39,705 nt of DNA from JBKCUA01 sp046318675. Lineage in GTDB: Bacteria > Pseudomonadota > Alphaproteobacteria > JAJTHO01. Location: NCBI GenBank assembly GCA_046318675.1, contig JBKCUA010000027.1, positions 1 to 39,705 on the forward strand, in the 5' to 3' direction. The notes under the pieces are model-generated. The model saw only the letters and a program-made list of their open reading frames with translations, did not search any database and was not told where the DNA came from. The translations under genes were made by a program, and so were the position numbers. This document shows positions 23,032-31,984 of the stretch, piece after piece (the first letter of the stretch is position 1; each line of letters opens with the position of its first letter).

Positions 23032-23994
23032 ATGCCGGACACCTCATTTATTTTGCGCTCTGAGGTTAGATTTTGGCAACGTGCCAAAATCATGGAGATG
23101 GGTGTCCGTAGTGCGTTGTTTGCAGCGGCCGCAGTGGCGGTGTTAACTACTTTTTGTATTGTTGGTACGTTGTTTTTTGAGGCCGTAAGATTTTTTAAAA
23201 TTGTTCCTTTTAGTGAGGCAATCTTTGGGTTGCACTGGAGCCCTCAACTGGCTCTTCGTACCGATCAAGTTGCAGGATCGGGAAGCTTTGGTTTTGTGCC
23301 ATTATTTTGGGGAACCCTTCAGGTTACGATGATTGCCTTATTGCTGGCTGTCCCGATGGGGATAATGATTGCATTATTCTTGAATGAATATGCCCCTAAA
23401 CGTCTTCGCTCCACAGCCAAGCCTGTCCTTGAAATTCTAGCTGGCGTACCCACTGTTGTGTATGGTTTTTTCGCCATTGCGTTTGTTGGGCCTTTATTGC
23501 AGCGTAGTGGCGCGGCCATTGGTATAGATGTTACATCGGAAAGTGCCTTAGCGGCAGGTTTGGTTATTGGTATTATGATTATACCTTTTATTTCATCATT
23601 GTCCGATGATGTCATTCATGCCGTGCCGCAAACGCTGCGCGATGGTTCTTTCGCGATTGGAGCCACTCGGTACGAGACCGTCCGTCATGTTGTTCTGCCA
23701 GCCGCTATGCCCGGTGTCATGGCGGCTATTCTACTGGCGGTCTCCCGCGCCGCCGGGGAGACGATGATTGTTGTTATGGCCGCTGGTATGGCGGCCAACT
23801 TGAGCCTTAACCCGCTTACTGCTACCACCACTGTGACGGTGCAGATAGTCTCTTTGCTGGTGGGGGATCAGGAATTTGATAGCCCAAAAACCCTAGCCGC
23901 TTATGCCCTTGGTTTTTGTTTGTTTTGTGTAACCTTAACACTCAACATATGGGCACTTCGTATTGTTCGCAAATATAGACAACGCTATGAATAG
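23032..23994 (+). CDS. pstC: Phosphate ABC transporter permease PstC
   Basis: An inner-membrane channel subunit of the Pst importer. It has 320 residues, with six membrane segments and a BPD transport domain containing EILAGVPTVVYGFFA and RYETVRHVVLPAAMPGV (the EAA loop). It begins 2 nt after pstS, and its stop overlaps the pstA start by 8 nt, so the operon is tightly coupled. Confidence 0.95.
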   Translation: MPDTSFILRSEVRFWQRAKIMEMGVRSALFAAAAVAVLTTFCIVGTLFFEAVRFFKIVPFSEAIFGLHWSPQLALRTDQVAGSGSFGFVPLFWGTLQVTMIALLLAVPMGIMIALFLNEYAPKRLRSTAKPVLEILAGVPTVVYGFFAIAFVGPLLQRSGAAIGIDVTSESALAAGLVIGIMIIPFISSLSDDVIHAVPQTLRDGSFAIGATRYETVRHVVLPAAMPGVMAAILLAVSRAAGETMIVVMAAGMAANLSLNPLTATTTVTVQIVSLLVGDQEFDSPKTLAAYALGFCLFCVTLTLNIWALRIVRKYRQRYE

Positions 23995-25201
23995 TATTCA
24001 GGACAGCAATGCTCGCATACACCGGCGGCGGAGGCAACGGTATGAAAATATTTTTGCCTTTTGCGGCATTGCTTCCATTAGTTTTGCCTTCTTGATGCTT
24101 ATTTTAATGATAGGAAGTGTTGTATTTAAGGCTCTTCCCGCCTTGCGCACTACCAGCCTTGCCGTGGTGGTGGAACGTCCGCTTCCTGAGGGTTTATCCT
24201 CTCGCCAAGCATTGGCTCGCGCCCTGCAAATCCAGATGGGATTGGAAGGAGGTGCACCGGAACGCCGACAACTCCTCAGTCTTTTTAGTCCCAATGCCGC
24301 CGATCATTATGCCCAAGCAGTCGAGGGAACCGAGCAAAAAGTATGGCTCCCCGCTAGTGATGATGTTGATCAATATTATAAATACTATCGCTATCACGCA
24401 TCTTCTGGTCGGATGAATGAGCTACAGCAAAATTTTTTAAATGAGATGGAGCGTACAGAGGCCGTTAAAACAAGTTTTAATGCCAATTTTTTCCTTAAAG
24501 CCGACAGCCGCAACCCGGACAGTGCCGGGATTCGCGGTGCTCTAGTGGGGTCTTTATGGACGATGTTAGTAACTTTTTTAGTGGCTTTTCCTTTGGGTGT
24601 TCTGGCGGCGGTGTATTTGGAAGAATTTTCCAAAAAGGGTCGTTTAGCCGCCTTTTTGGAGATTAACATTAACAACCTCGTGGCTGTGCCATCGGTAGTG
24701 TATGGGTTGCTGGGGTTATTTTTGTTTTTACAGGTTTTTAGCTTGCCGCGCTCTGCTGCTTTGGTGGGTGGGTTTGTGCTGGCTCTTATGACGATGCCCG
24801 TCATTGTGATTGCAACCCGCGCGGCATTGCGTGCGGTACCCGCCTCATTGCGTCAAGCCGCCCAAGCGTTAGGAGCGAACCAAGTTCAAGTTGCCTTTCA
24901 TCACGTTGTACCCTATGCTCTGCCGGGAATAATGACGGGAACTATTATCGGTATGGCCCGGGCGTTAGGGGAGACGGCACCATTATTGATGATCGGTATG
25001 GTGGCCTTTATTGCCGATGTTCCCGGTGATTTGCTGGATCCCACCACGGTTCTGCCTGTGCAGATTTTTCTTTGGGCGGACAGCCCGGAGAGGGCTTTTG
25101 CAGAAAAGACTGCTGCGGCGATTTTGGTATTGTTATCGTTTTTGCTGGTCATGAACGCCGTTGCCATTTACCTTCGCAAAAAATTTGAACGGCAATGGTG
25201 A
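23987..25201 (+). CDS. pstA: Phosphate ABC transporter permease PstA (with alphaproteobacterial N-terminal insert)
   Basis: The second channel subunit. It has 404 residues, longer than E. coli PstA (~296), because a periplasmic region of about 130 residues (DUF3333-type) follows the first membrane helix; this is common in alphaproteobacteria. The BPD domain includes NNLVAVPSVVYGLLGLF and the EAA loop near QVQVAFHHVVPYALPGI. The ATG at 23987 overlaps the pstC stop; the TTG at 23963 is less likely. pstB starts 1 nt after its stop. Confidence 0.94.
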   Translation: MNSIQDSNARIHRRRRQRYENIFAFCGIASISFAFLMLILMIGSVVFKALPALRTTSLAVVVERPLPEGLSSRQALARALQIQMGLEGGAPERRQLLSLFSPNAADHYAQAVEGTEQKVWLPASDDVDQYYKYYRYHASSGRMNELQQNFLNEMERTEAVKTSFNANFFLKADSRNPDSAGIRGALVGSLWTMLVTFLVAFPLGVLAAVYLEEFSKKGRLAAFLEININNLVAVPSVVYGLLGLFLFLQVFSLPRSAALVGGFVLALMTMPVIVIATRAALRAVPASLRQAAQALGANQVQVAFHHVVPYALPGIMTGTIIGMARALGETAPLLMIGMVAFIADVPGDLLDPTTVLPVQIFLWADSPERAFAEKTAAAILVLLSFLLVMNAVAIYLRKKFERQW

Positions 25202-25202
25202 A

Positions 25203-25967
25203 ATGAGCACAACCCACCCTTTTAATGTGACGGATGTTTCGGTCTTTTATGGCCAAAAACAGGCGTTGTTTGGCATAACCTTGCCCATTTCTTCTCGCCA
25301 AGTCACGGCCCTTATTGGCCCGTCGGGCTGCGGTAAATCAACATTTTTGCGATGCCTTAACCGGATGAACGATGTGATTGCTTCTTGCAGGGTTACGGGT
25401 AGCATCTTGCTTGATGGTATTGATATTTATGGTGCCAATATTGATGTTGTGCACCTGCGTCGTCAGGTGGGCATGGTTTTCCAAAAACCCAATCCATTTC
25501 CTAAGTCTATTTACGATAACGTTGCCTACGGCCCGCGTATTCATGGCCTGGTCAACTCTAAAGCCGATAGGGACGCCTTGGTGGAATCAAGCCTGACCCG
25601 TGCCGGTCTTTGGAAAGAAGTCAAGGATCGTCTTAAGGAATCCGGCACTTCTTTATCGGGTGGCCAGCAACAACGATTGTGCATTGCCAGAGCCATTGCG
25701 GTTAACCCGGCGGTGATTCTTATGGACGAGCCGTGCTCCGCGCTTGACCCTATTGCTACCGCTAGGATTGAGGAGCTGATGGACGAACTACGTCGCAATT
25801 ACACGATTGTGATTGTCACCCACTCCATGCAGCAGGCAGCCCGCGTCTCCCAAACTACGGCCTTTTTTCATATGGGCACCCTTATTGAAGTCGGGGCGAC
25901 GAAGCAGATTTTCACTACCCCTCATGATGAACGCACACAAGGGTACATTACAGGCCGATTTGGGTAG
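25203..25967 (+). CDS. pstB: Phosphate ABC transporter ATP-binding protein PstB
   Basis: The ATPase subunit of the Pst importer, 254 residues. Walker A is GPSGCGKST, the Q-loop is VGMVFQKPNPFP, the signature is LSGGQQQR, Walker B is VILMDEPCSALDP and the switch His is in VTHSMQQA. The ATG at 25203 lies 1 nt after the pstA stop; an upstream frame from 25161 is inside pstA. phoU, which normally follows, is missing. The 3' end overlaps convergent murA by 20 nt. Confidence 0.96.
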   Translation: MSTTHPFNVTDVSVFYGQKQALFGITLPISSRQVTALIGPSGCGKSTFLRCLNRMNDVIASCRVTGSILLDGIDIYGANIDVVHLRRQVGMVFQKPNPFPKSIYDNVAYGPRIHGLVNSKADRDALVESSLTRAGLWKEVKDRLKESGTSLSGGQQQRLCIARAIAVNPAVILMDEPCSALDPIATARIEELMDELRRNYTIVIVTHSMQQAARVSQTTAFFHMGTLIEVGATKQIFTTPHDERTQGYITGRFG

Positions 25968-27255
25968 AGGCAGCCCCACCGCCGTAATCTTCTCGTTCCC
26001 GATGCAGTCTAGCTCCGCAGGACTGCAACTTTTCTACCATTCGTTCATACCCCCGATCCAGATGATAAAGGCGATGCACTTGGGTTTCGCCGCTGGCCAT
26101 GAGACCAGCCAGGACAAGAGCCGCCGATGCACGGAGATCGCTGGCCATCACTGGTGCGCCCGTCAGCGATGGGACGCCTCGTACCAGAGCGGAAGCATGG
26201 TGAACGGTAATTTTGGCTCCCATACGACAGAGTTCGGGAACGTGCATGAAGCGATTTTCAAAGATGGTTTCAGTGATCAGTGCCGCCCCTTCAGATAAAG
26301 CCATTAAAGCCATGAATTGCGCCTGTAAATCCGTTGGAAATCCGGGATGGGGTTCGGTCATCACATCTACCCCCTGGGGACGACGGCCACCACTGGAAAC
26401 ACTCAGGCAATTATTTTCATTATCTTCATCAACGATGCATCCAGCCCGGCGCAGGGCATCAAGAAATGCCCCAAGCAATTTCGGGTTCGTGTTGGTCAGG
26501 GTTAGTTCTCCCCCGGTCATGGCTGCCGCCACGGCATAGGTTCCCGTTTCAATTCTGTCGGGGATAACGGTGTGTGTTGCTCCGTGCAGGCTGGCGACCC
26601 CATGGATACACAAGGTGTCCGTGCCTATCCCCTCAATGCGTGCACCCATAGCAACAAGACATTGGGCGAGATTGGTAATCTCTGGCTCTCGTGCCGCATT
26701 GCGCAGTATCGTTTCCCCTTCAGCAAGGCTGGCGGCCATGAGCAGGTTCTCTGTTGCTCCTACCGATACCATGGGCATGACTATTTCCGCGCCGCGCAGG
26801 CCATTTTCTGGTGCCGTGGCCTCCATGTAGCCATTATCAATGCGAATGGATGCCCCCAGCTTTTCCAATCCCATAATATGCAAATCCACCGGACGGGTAC
26901 CAATGGCGCAACCACCGGGCAGTGATACCCGAGCATTCCCGTGTCGAGCTAGTAAGGGACCGAGAACAAGGACGCTAGCGCGCATCTTTCGCACTAAATC
27001 GTAGGGAGCAAGACTAGAAATAATTATTTTTGTGTGCAGGGTCAGCGTATGATGATGCGTATCAATAGTGGTGCCATGTTGAGCCAGTAAGGCGGTCATG
27101 GTGGAAATATCGGCCAGTTTCGGCACATTGTGGAGCACCAATGCCTCATCCGTCAACAACGCCGCCGCCATGAGGGGTAGAGCAGCATTTTTTGCCCCAC
27201 TGATGCGAATAACCCCAGACAGCGGCACCCCGCCAACAATACGCAGCATATCCAT
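25948..27255 (-). CDS. murA: UDP-N-acetylglucosamine 1-carboxyvinyltransferase
   Basis: The first committed step of peptidoglycan synthesis: transfer of enolpyruvate from PEP to UDP-GlcNAc. It has 435 residues, a slightly long but normal size. SGAKNAALPLMAA is the N-terminal signature, and LPGGCAIGTRPVDLH holds the catalytic cysteine that fosfomycin attacks, so the enzyme should be fosfomycin-sensitive in principle. The C-terminus has an RASAALVLAGL segment. The SD GGAGG precedes the ATG at 27255; an ATG two codons in is an alternative. The 3' end overlaps pstB. Confidence 0.96.
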   Translation of the reverse strand: MDMLRIVGGVPLSGVIRISGAKNAALPLMAAALLTDEALVLHNVPKLADISTMTALLAQHGTTIDTHHHTLTLHTKIIISSLAPYDLVRKMRASVLVLGPLLARHGNARVSLPGGCAIGTRPVDLHIMGLEKLGASIRIDNGYMEATAPENGLRGAEIVMPMVSVGATENLLMAASLAEGETILRNAAREPEITNLAQCLVAMGARIEGIGTDTLCIHGVASLHGATHTVIPDRIETGTYAVAAAMTGGELTLTNTNPKLLGAFLDALRRAGCIVDEDNENNCLSVSSGGRRPQGVDVMTEPHPGFPTDLQAQFMALMALSEGAALITETIFENRFMHVPELCRMGAKITVHHASALVRGVPSLTGAPVMASDLRASAALVLAGLMASGETQVHRLYHLDRGYERMVEKLQSCGARLHREREDYGGGAASTQIGL

Positions 27256-27351
27256 GAAAAAGCCTCCGGCCGCAAGGAATACGAGTCAGAAGCACAGACG
27301 GGCAAGGGAATAATGCATAGGCATAAAGTACAGCCATGATGCAAACCACTA

Positions 27352-27382
27352 CAAAAAAACGGCGGCACCAGAGGTACCGCCG
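27352..27382 (-). terminator. Terminator of the small lipoprotein gene
   Basis: The stem 27360-27369 with 27373-27382 (CGGCGG arms, one C-A mismatch, 3-nt loop) is followed on the minus strand by a run of seven T (27352-27358). Confidence 0.75.
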
Positions 27383-27408
27383 CTTGGGCTGTGTTCGTTT
27401 CGGTTTTC

Positions 27409-27840
27409 TTAAGAATTCGGCTTGCTGCGGATTGTCCGTCTTGGTTCGGCTTTGTTGTCCGGTGCTGCTGGAGAAAGGGTGACGGTAACGGCTTCGTCGT
27501 ATTTGTTCATGGCGCCCGTGCCAGCATCAATACCCCATCCAATTACGCCGCCAAAGATGATATTTGCGAACACCCATGCATCAGTGCCAGACTCTAAAGG
27601 AGCAGTAGCTTCCTGATAGCCAAGCTTATTACATTTAATCTGTGCATCAGTAAGAGATTTTTTGTAAAAAAAGTTTCCTGGTGTGTTTTCTACAGCAGCA
27701 AGAACACTGCCGTTGCGAATAAGTTCACAACGTGCGCCTTTAGGATTAGTGTCAATGGCAGTAGTTTGCGATGAGCCGGAAAACATTGACGCACACCCCG
27801 ACAGGGTTAACGCCATAACCACGGCTGCAATTTTCTGCAT
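27409..27840 (-). CDS. Small secreted lipoprotein, unknown function
   Basis: A 143-residue lipoprotein with lipobox LSGC (Cys16 in MQKIAAVVMALTLSGC). The mature part has a PEGA-like or PDZ-lacking beta segment (TTAIDTNPKGARCELIRNG), then a hydrophobic glycine-rich stretch (FANIIFGGVIGWGIDAGTGAMNKY) that could insert in a membrane. Such short lipoproteins are common near the outer membrane, but the role is unknown. I start at 27840 because the signal peptide begins there; the frame extends to 27897 without better features. It is divergent from recA and ends at its own terminator. Confidence 0.75.
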   Translation of the reverse strand: MQKIAAVVMALTLSGCASMFSGSSQTTAIDTNPKGARCELIRNGSVLAAVENTPGNFFYKKSLTDAQIKCNKLGYQEATAPLESGTDAWVFANIIFGGVIGWGIDAGTGAMNKYDEAVTVTLSPAAPDNKAEPRRTIRSKPNS

Positions 27841-27999
27841 AATAAGGCCTTTCTTAAGCTGGAAATGAACAGCCTCCATGAGCTGCGCGGTCGTCAATAA
27901 AATGGTTTATCTTTGAAAGCAAGGTCTTTGCGATGATCTCGACAAACCCCCGCCACCTGTTCTACAACCTCCCTTGTAACCGCAAGAGGAACCCCATCG

Positions 28000-29091
28000 A
28001 TGAGTATTGACCCAAAAGCCAAGTCCACCACCGCCGCAGCTGAGGCTGAGCGCAGCAAAGCCCTTCAGGCCGCCTTGGCCCAGATTGAAAAAGTGTACGG
28101 CAAAGGCTCCATCATGCGCCTTGGGGCAAAGGATCGCGCCATTGAGATTGAGGCAATTCCCACGGGATCGTTGGGATTGGATTTGGCCTTGGGTATTGGC
28201 GGCTTGCCGAAAGGCCGGATTATTGAGATTTTTGGCCCCGAGAGTTCGGGTAAAACCACCCTCACCCTTCATGTAGTGGCCGAGGCACAGCGTCTGGGCG
28301 GCACCTGCGCCTTTGTGGATGCGGAGCACGCCCTTGACCCCGGCTATGCTGCCAAGTTGGGGGTAAAGATCGAAGATTTGCTTATTTCCCAGCCAGATAC
28401 GGGGGAGCAAGCATTAGAGATCGCCGATACCCTCGTGCGGTCGGGCAGTATTGATGTGCTGGTGGTGGATAGCGTCGCTGCCTTGGTGCCCAAGGCCGAG
28501 TTGGAGGGAGACATGGGGGATTCCCACATGGGGCTTCAGGCGCGGTTGATGAGCCAAGCCTTGCGGAAGCTGACGGGGTCGATCTCCCGCACCAATTGCA
28601 TGGTTATCTTTATTAACCAGATTCGCCAGAAAATTGGGGTGATGTTTGGCAACCCCGAAACCACCACGGGGGGGAATGCCTTGAAGTTTTATGCTTCTGT
28701 CCGCCTTGATATCCGCCGCATTGGCGCGATTAAAGACAAAGAAGCCGTCGTCGGCAATCAAACCCGCGTTAAAGTGGTCAAAAACAAGGTTGCCCCGCCG
28801 TTCCGCCAGGTGGAATTTGATATCATGTACGGTGAGGGTATTTCCAAGGTTGGGGAGATTCTTGATTTGGGCTGTACCGCCGGGATTATTGAAAAATCAG
28901 GCTCTTGGTTTTCCTATAATGGACAGCGTATTGGTCAGGGGCGGGAAAACGCCAAGCAGTACCTTAAGGACAACCCCGCAACGGCGGCCGCTATTGAAAA
29001 AGCCGTCCGTGCCGATGCCGGTTCGGCTATTCTGGTGGTTCCCGCCACGAGGGAAGAAGAAACCGACGCAGAAGCCGACGCAGCAGCCTAA
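28000..29091 (+). CDS. recA: Recombinase RecA
   Basis: The central enzyme of homologous recombination; it forms filaments on single-stranded DNA and triggers LexA self-cleavage. It has 363 residues. Walker A is GPESSGKTT (79-87), and Walker B is VLVVDSVAAL. ALKFYASVRLDIRR is the family signature, and the C-terminus is acidic. The SD AGAGGAAC precedes the ATG. No perfect alphaproteobacterial SOS box (GTTC-N7-GTTC) is visible upstream. hemE follows after 2 nt. Confidence 0.98.
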   Translation: MSIDPKAKSTTAAAEAERSKALQAALAQIEKVYGKGSIMRLGAKDRAIEIEAIPTGSLGLDLALGIGGLPKGRIIEIFGPESSGKTTLTLHVVAEAQRLGGTCAFVDAEHALDPGYAAKLGVKIEDLLISQPDTGEQALEIADTLVRSGSIDVLVVDSVAALVPKAELEGDMGDSHMGLQARLMSQALRKLTGSISRTNCMVIFINQIRQKIGVMFGNPETTTGGNALKFYASVRLDIRRIGAIKDKEAVVGNQTRVKVVKNKVAPPFRQVEFDIMYGEGISKVGEILDLGCTAGIIEKSGSWFSYNGQRIGQGRENAKQYLKDNPATAAAIEKAVRADAGSAILVVPATREEETDAEADAAA

Positions 29092-29093
29092 GC

Positions 29094-30110
29094 GTGCGGC
29101 GTCTTGATGCCCCCTTGCGCCACCGGGTGGCGGCCAGCCCGCCGCCCGTGTGGATCATGCGCCAAGCCGGGCGTTACCTGCCCGAATACCGCGCCTTGCG
29201 GCGTCAGGAGGGCGATTTCCTGAAGTTTTGCTTCAACGTGGAACTTGCCGCCACGGCGACATTGCAACCGATTGAGCGTTTTGATCTCGATGCGGCGATT
29301 ATCTTTTCGGATATTCTTACTATCCCCCACGCCTTGGGCCAGCACGTCGCCTTTCATGAGGGCGAAGGCCCTAAGTTGGGCAGCATTACCCATCCCGAAG
29401 ATATTCGGATGCTGGCCAGTGCGATTGATTTGAGCAAGCTTCAGGCAACCTACGATGCCCTAGCTGCCGTGCGCCGTGGTCTGGTGCATGAGAAAAACTT
29501 GTTAGGTTTTTGCGGGATGCCGTGGACGCTATTTTTATACATGGTGGAGGGTAAAAGCCCCAAGGACGCGACAAGGGCGTTGCTGTGGTGGTATGGTCAG
29601 CATCCATTGGTGGTCAGCCTTTGGCAACGCCTTGAAGATGCCGTTGTTGCCCACGCCGTGGCGCAACTCGACGCCGGAGCCGATGTTATCCAGTTGTTTG
29701 ATAGCTGGGCAGGGCTTGCGCCTGGGCACTTGAAGGAGGCTTTGATCCTTGCCCCTCTGCGGCGCATCAGTGCGGCCATTAAAGCCCAGCGCCCCGATGC
29801 CGCGATTATCGCCTTTCCAAGGGGTATGGGCATAAGCTTGCCTCAGGTATTCCTCGTTGCCTCTGTGGACGGGGTGTCTATTGATAGTGAAAGCCTTTTA
29901 AGTATCAGCAACAACCGTGTCTGCTTGCAGGGCAACATTCCCCCTGCGGCGCTTATTGCCGGCGGTAAGACATTGGAGGCTGCTGTGCGTGAGGCCAAGG
30001 AAGCCATGCGGGGTAAACCTTGGATTGCCAATCTGGGGCATGGTATCCTGCCGCAGACGCCGCCGGACCATGTCAGCGATTTTGTGCGGTTGGTGCGTGC
30101 TGATGCTTGA
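29094..30110 (+). CDS. hemE: Uroporphyrinogen decarboxylase
   Basis: It decarboxylates uroporphyrinogen III to coproporphyrinogen III in heme synthesis. It has 338 residues. WIMRQAGRYLPEYR is the family signature, IIFSDIL holds the key Asp, and NLGHGILPQTPPD near the C-terminus holds the conserved His. The start is GTG at 29094, only 2 nt after the recA stop and without a clear SD, so its translation is probably coupled to recA. Its stop overlaps the cysQ start by 8 nt. Heme A synthase (ctaA) elsewhere in the window uses the same pathway. Confidence 0.95.
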   Translation: MRRLDAPLRHRVAASPPPVWIMRQAGRYLPEYRALRRQEGDFLKFCFNVELAATATLQPIERFDLDAAIIFSDILTIPHALGQHVAFHEGEGPKLGSITHPEDIRMLASAIDLSKLQATYDALAAVRRGLVHEKNLLGFCGMPWTLFLYMVEGKSPKDATRALLWWYGQHPLVVSLWQRLEDAVVAHAVAQLDAGADVIQLFDSWAGLAPGHLKEALILAPLRRISAAIKAQRPDAAIIAFPRGMGISLPQVFLVASVDGVSIDSESLLSISNNRVCLQGNIPPAALIAGGKTLEAAVREAKEAMRGKPWIANLGHGILPQTPPDHVSDFVRLVRADA

Positions 30111-30870
30111 TTTGGGAAAGCTTGCCGCAACATTGTTGCCTGCGGTGGATGCAGCGGGCAGGGCGATATTATCGTATTATAAGCGCGATGTTGCGGTGAC
30201 GCGCAAGGACGACAATAGCCCTACCACCGCTGCCGACGCTGCGGCTGAGGCGATTTTGATAGATGCCTTAAAGCACCTTACCCCTGGCGTCCCTGTTATT
30301 GCTGAAGAAGCCTGTGCCCACGGCACACCGACCGGGATCGGGACAATCTTCTGGCTGGTTGATCCACTGGATGGGACAAAGGAATTTCTGAAGGGCACCG
30401 ATGAGTTCACTGTCAACGTGGCTCTTATTAACAATGGGGTGCCGGTGTTGGGGATTGTTGCTGCCCCGGCGTTGGGCGAGATGTTTTTTGGCTATCAAGG
30501 CCATGCTGAAAAATATAAAGGTGGCACTCAAACCATCCTTAAAAAAACAGACAGTGTTTCGCCGCCTTATTGCGTTCTCACCAGCCGTTCGCACCGGGAT
30601 CAAGAAGACGTCGCTATCCTTATCGGCGATCGCCCAGTGGGAGAGGTCAGAGCCGTAGGTAGCTCGCTTAAATTTTGCCGCCTTGCCGAAGGGGAGGGAG
30701 ACCTTTATCCTCGCCTCGGCACTACAATGGAGTGGGATACCGCCGCCGGGGATGCTGTCTTGCGTGCCGCCGGGGGGAGCGTTACCAATCCCGATGGTTC
30801 TTTGTTTATTTATAATAAAAAGGGGTTTCGCAATGGGGCGTTTCTGGCTCGACGTGGGGGCGTTGCGTGA
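30103..30870 (+). CDS. cysQ: 3'(2'),5'-bisphosphate nucleotidase CysQ
   Basis: It hydrolyses 3'-phosphoadenosine 5'-phosphate, the by-product of sulfate assimilation. It has 255 residues of the inositol-phosphatase fold. The metal-site motif WLVDPLDGTKEF (about 83-94) and the C-terminal WDTAAGDAVLRAAGG match the family. ATG 30103 overlaps the hemE stop by 8 nt; the longer frame from 29917 lies within hemE. It overlaps the next gene by 4 nt. Confidence 0.93.
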   Translation: MLDLGKLAATLLPAVDAAGRAILSYYKRDVAVTRKDDNSPTTAADAAAEAILIDALKHLTPGVPVIAEEACAHGTPTGIGTIFWLVDPLDGTKEFLKGTDEFTVNVALINNGVPVLGIVAAPALGEMFFGYQGHAEKYKGGTQTILKKTDSVSPPYCVLTSRSHRDQEDVAILIGDRPVGEVRAVGSSLKFCRLAEGEGDLYPRLGTTMEWDTAAGDAVLRAAGGSVTNPDGSLFIYNKKGFRNGAFLARRGGVA

Positions 30871-31385
30871 GTGCTATCATTCTACCATTTCAGGGTATTA
30901 TGCCAAGGCTGGCTCTTGGTGCCTGGGTGGCTCCCGGCGCGGCGGTGATTGGTGATGTTACCTTGGGGGAGAAGAGTTCTATCTGGTTTAACTGCACCGT
31001 GCGCGGTGATGTGAATTATGTTCGTGTTGGTGCCCGCACGAACGTACAGGATAATACCTGTATCCATGTTACCCGCGTTACCCACCCGACCATTATCGGC
31101 GCGGGGATTACTATTGGCCATGGGGCGGTGTTGCATGGCTGTGTGCTTGAGGATGATTGTTTTATTGGCATGGGAGCGGTGATTTTGGATGGCGCGGTTG
31201 TTGAAAGCGGAGCTTACGTTGCTGCGGGTGCGCTTGTAACGCCTGGTAAGCGTGTTAAGGCGGGCGAATTATGGGCGGGACGACCGGCAAAAATGCTGCG
31301 CTCCGTGACGGATGAAGAGAAAGCCTTTATTGCTATTTCCGCCGAAAATTATGTACGCTTAGCGGCGGAGTATTGCAGCCTATGA
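30867..31385 (+). CDS. Gamma-carbonic anhydrase-like left-handed beta-helix protein (YrdA type)
   Basis: A 172-residue hexapeptide-repeat protein. The repeats run from about residue 20 to 135 (WVAPGAAVIGDVTLGEKSSIWF). RGDVNYVRVGARTNVQDNTCIH has the conserved Arg, Asn and the first zinc histidine, and TIGHGAVLHGC has the other two. It could be a carbonic anhydrase or a metal-binding acyltransferase-like protein; YrdA enzymes are often weak or inactive. The GTG start overlaps the cysQ stop as GTGA. Confidence 0.9.
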   Translation: MSAIILPFQGIMPRLALGAWVAPGAAVIGDVTLGEKSSIWFNCTVRGDVNYVRVGARTNVQDNTCIHVTRVTHPTIIGAGITIGHGAVLHGCVLEDDCFIGMGAVILDGAVVESGAYVAAGALVTPGKRVKAGELWAGRPAKMLRSVTDEEKAFIAISAENYVRLAAEYCSL

Positions 31386-31984
31386 CATTTTGGGATGAGG
31401 CATTGGCGCAGCTCGGTTATCCGCAGCTATTTTTTTTGATGGTGCTGGAAAATCTTTTCCCCCCGCTTCCGTCCGAAGCGATTGTCCCCTTGGCCGGGAT
31501 GCGGGTTGCCGGGGGGGAGTTGTCTTTTTGGGGTGTGGTGGCCTGTGCGACGGCTGGGGCTGTTGCCGGGCAAACAGCTTGGTATTTGCTGGCGCGGCAT
31601 TGGGGTAAGGAGCGATTAGGAGCTTTTTTGATGCGTCGTCGTTGGCTGGGGATAACCGCGAAAGATTTAGCCAAGGCCGATAGCTGGTTTCATCGCTATC
31701 AGATTATTGCCGTGTTATTATGCCGTCTTGTGCCGGGGGTGCGTACGATTATTTCCATTCCCGCCGGGTTGTTTGCGATGCCTTTGTGGCTATTTTTGTT
31801 GTGCTCTGCCGTTGGATCGGGGGTATGGGTCACTATTTTAACCTTGGTAGGTCGATCATTGGGATCGCAATCCGCAGGTATTTTGAGTGCCATTGAAAGT
31901 CTAGGAAGCGGAATGATCGTGTTTCTTATGTTGCTTGTTGGTGTTTTCTGGTGGCAGCGTTACCGGGGGCGGGCAGGGTCATGA
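31382..31984 (+). CDS. DedA-family membrane protein
   Basis: A 200-residue inner-membrane protein of the DedA/SNARE-associated family, whose members flip undecaprenyl phosphate or phospholipids. About five hydrophobic segments are seen. NLFPPLPSEAIVPLAG (about 24-39) and CRLVPGVRTIISIPAGLF (about 115-132) are the conserved reentrant-loop motifs. ATG 31382 overlaps the stop of the preceding gene (ATGA). It sits next to an ArnT-like transferase and a PAP2 phosphatase, which fits lipid-carrier metabolism. Confidence 0.9.
   Translation: MTFWDEALAQLGYPQLFFLMVLENLFPPLPSEAIVPLAGMRVAGGELSFWGVVACATAGAVAGQTAWYLLARHWGKERLGAFLMRRRWLGITAKDLAKADSWFHRYQIIAVLLCRLVPGVRTIISIPAGLFAMPLWLFLLCSAVGSGVWVTILTLVGRSLGSQSAGILSAIESLGSGMIVFLMLLVGVFWWQRYRGRAGS

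Noticed and set aside
27898..27999. SOS (LexA) box upstream of recA
   Set aside because: GTTC occurs once near 27957, but no second GTTC at the required 7-nt spacing; only a weak TACAA/TTGTA palindrome is present.
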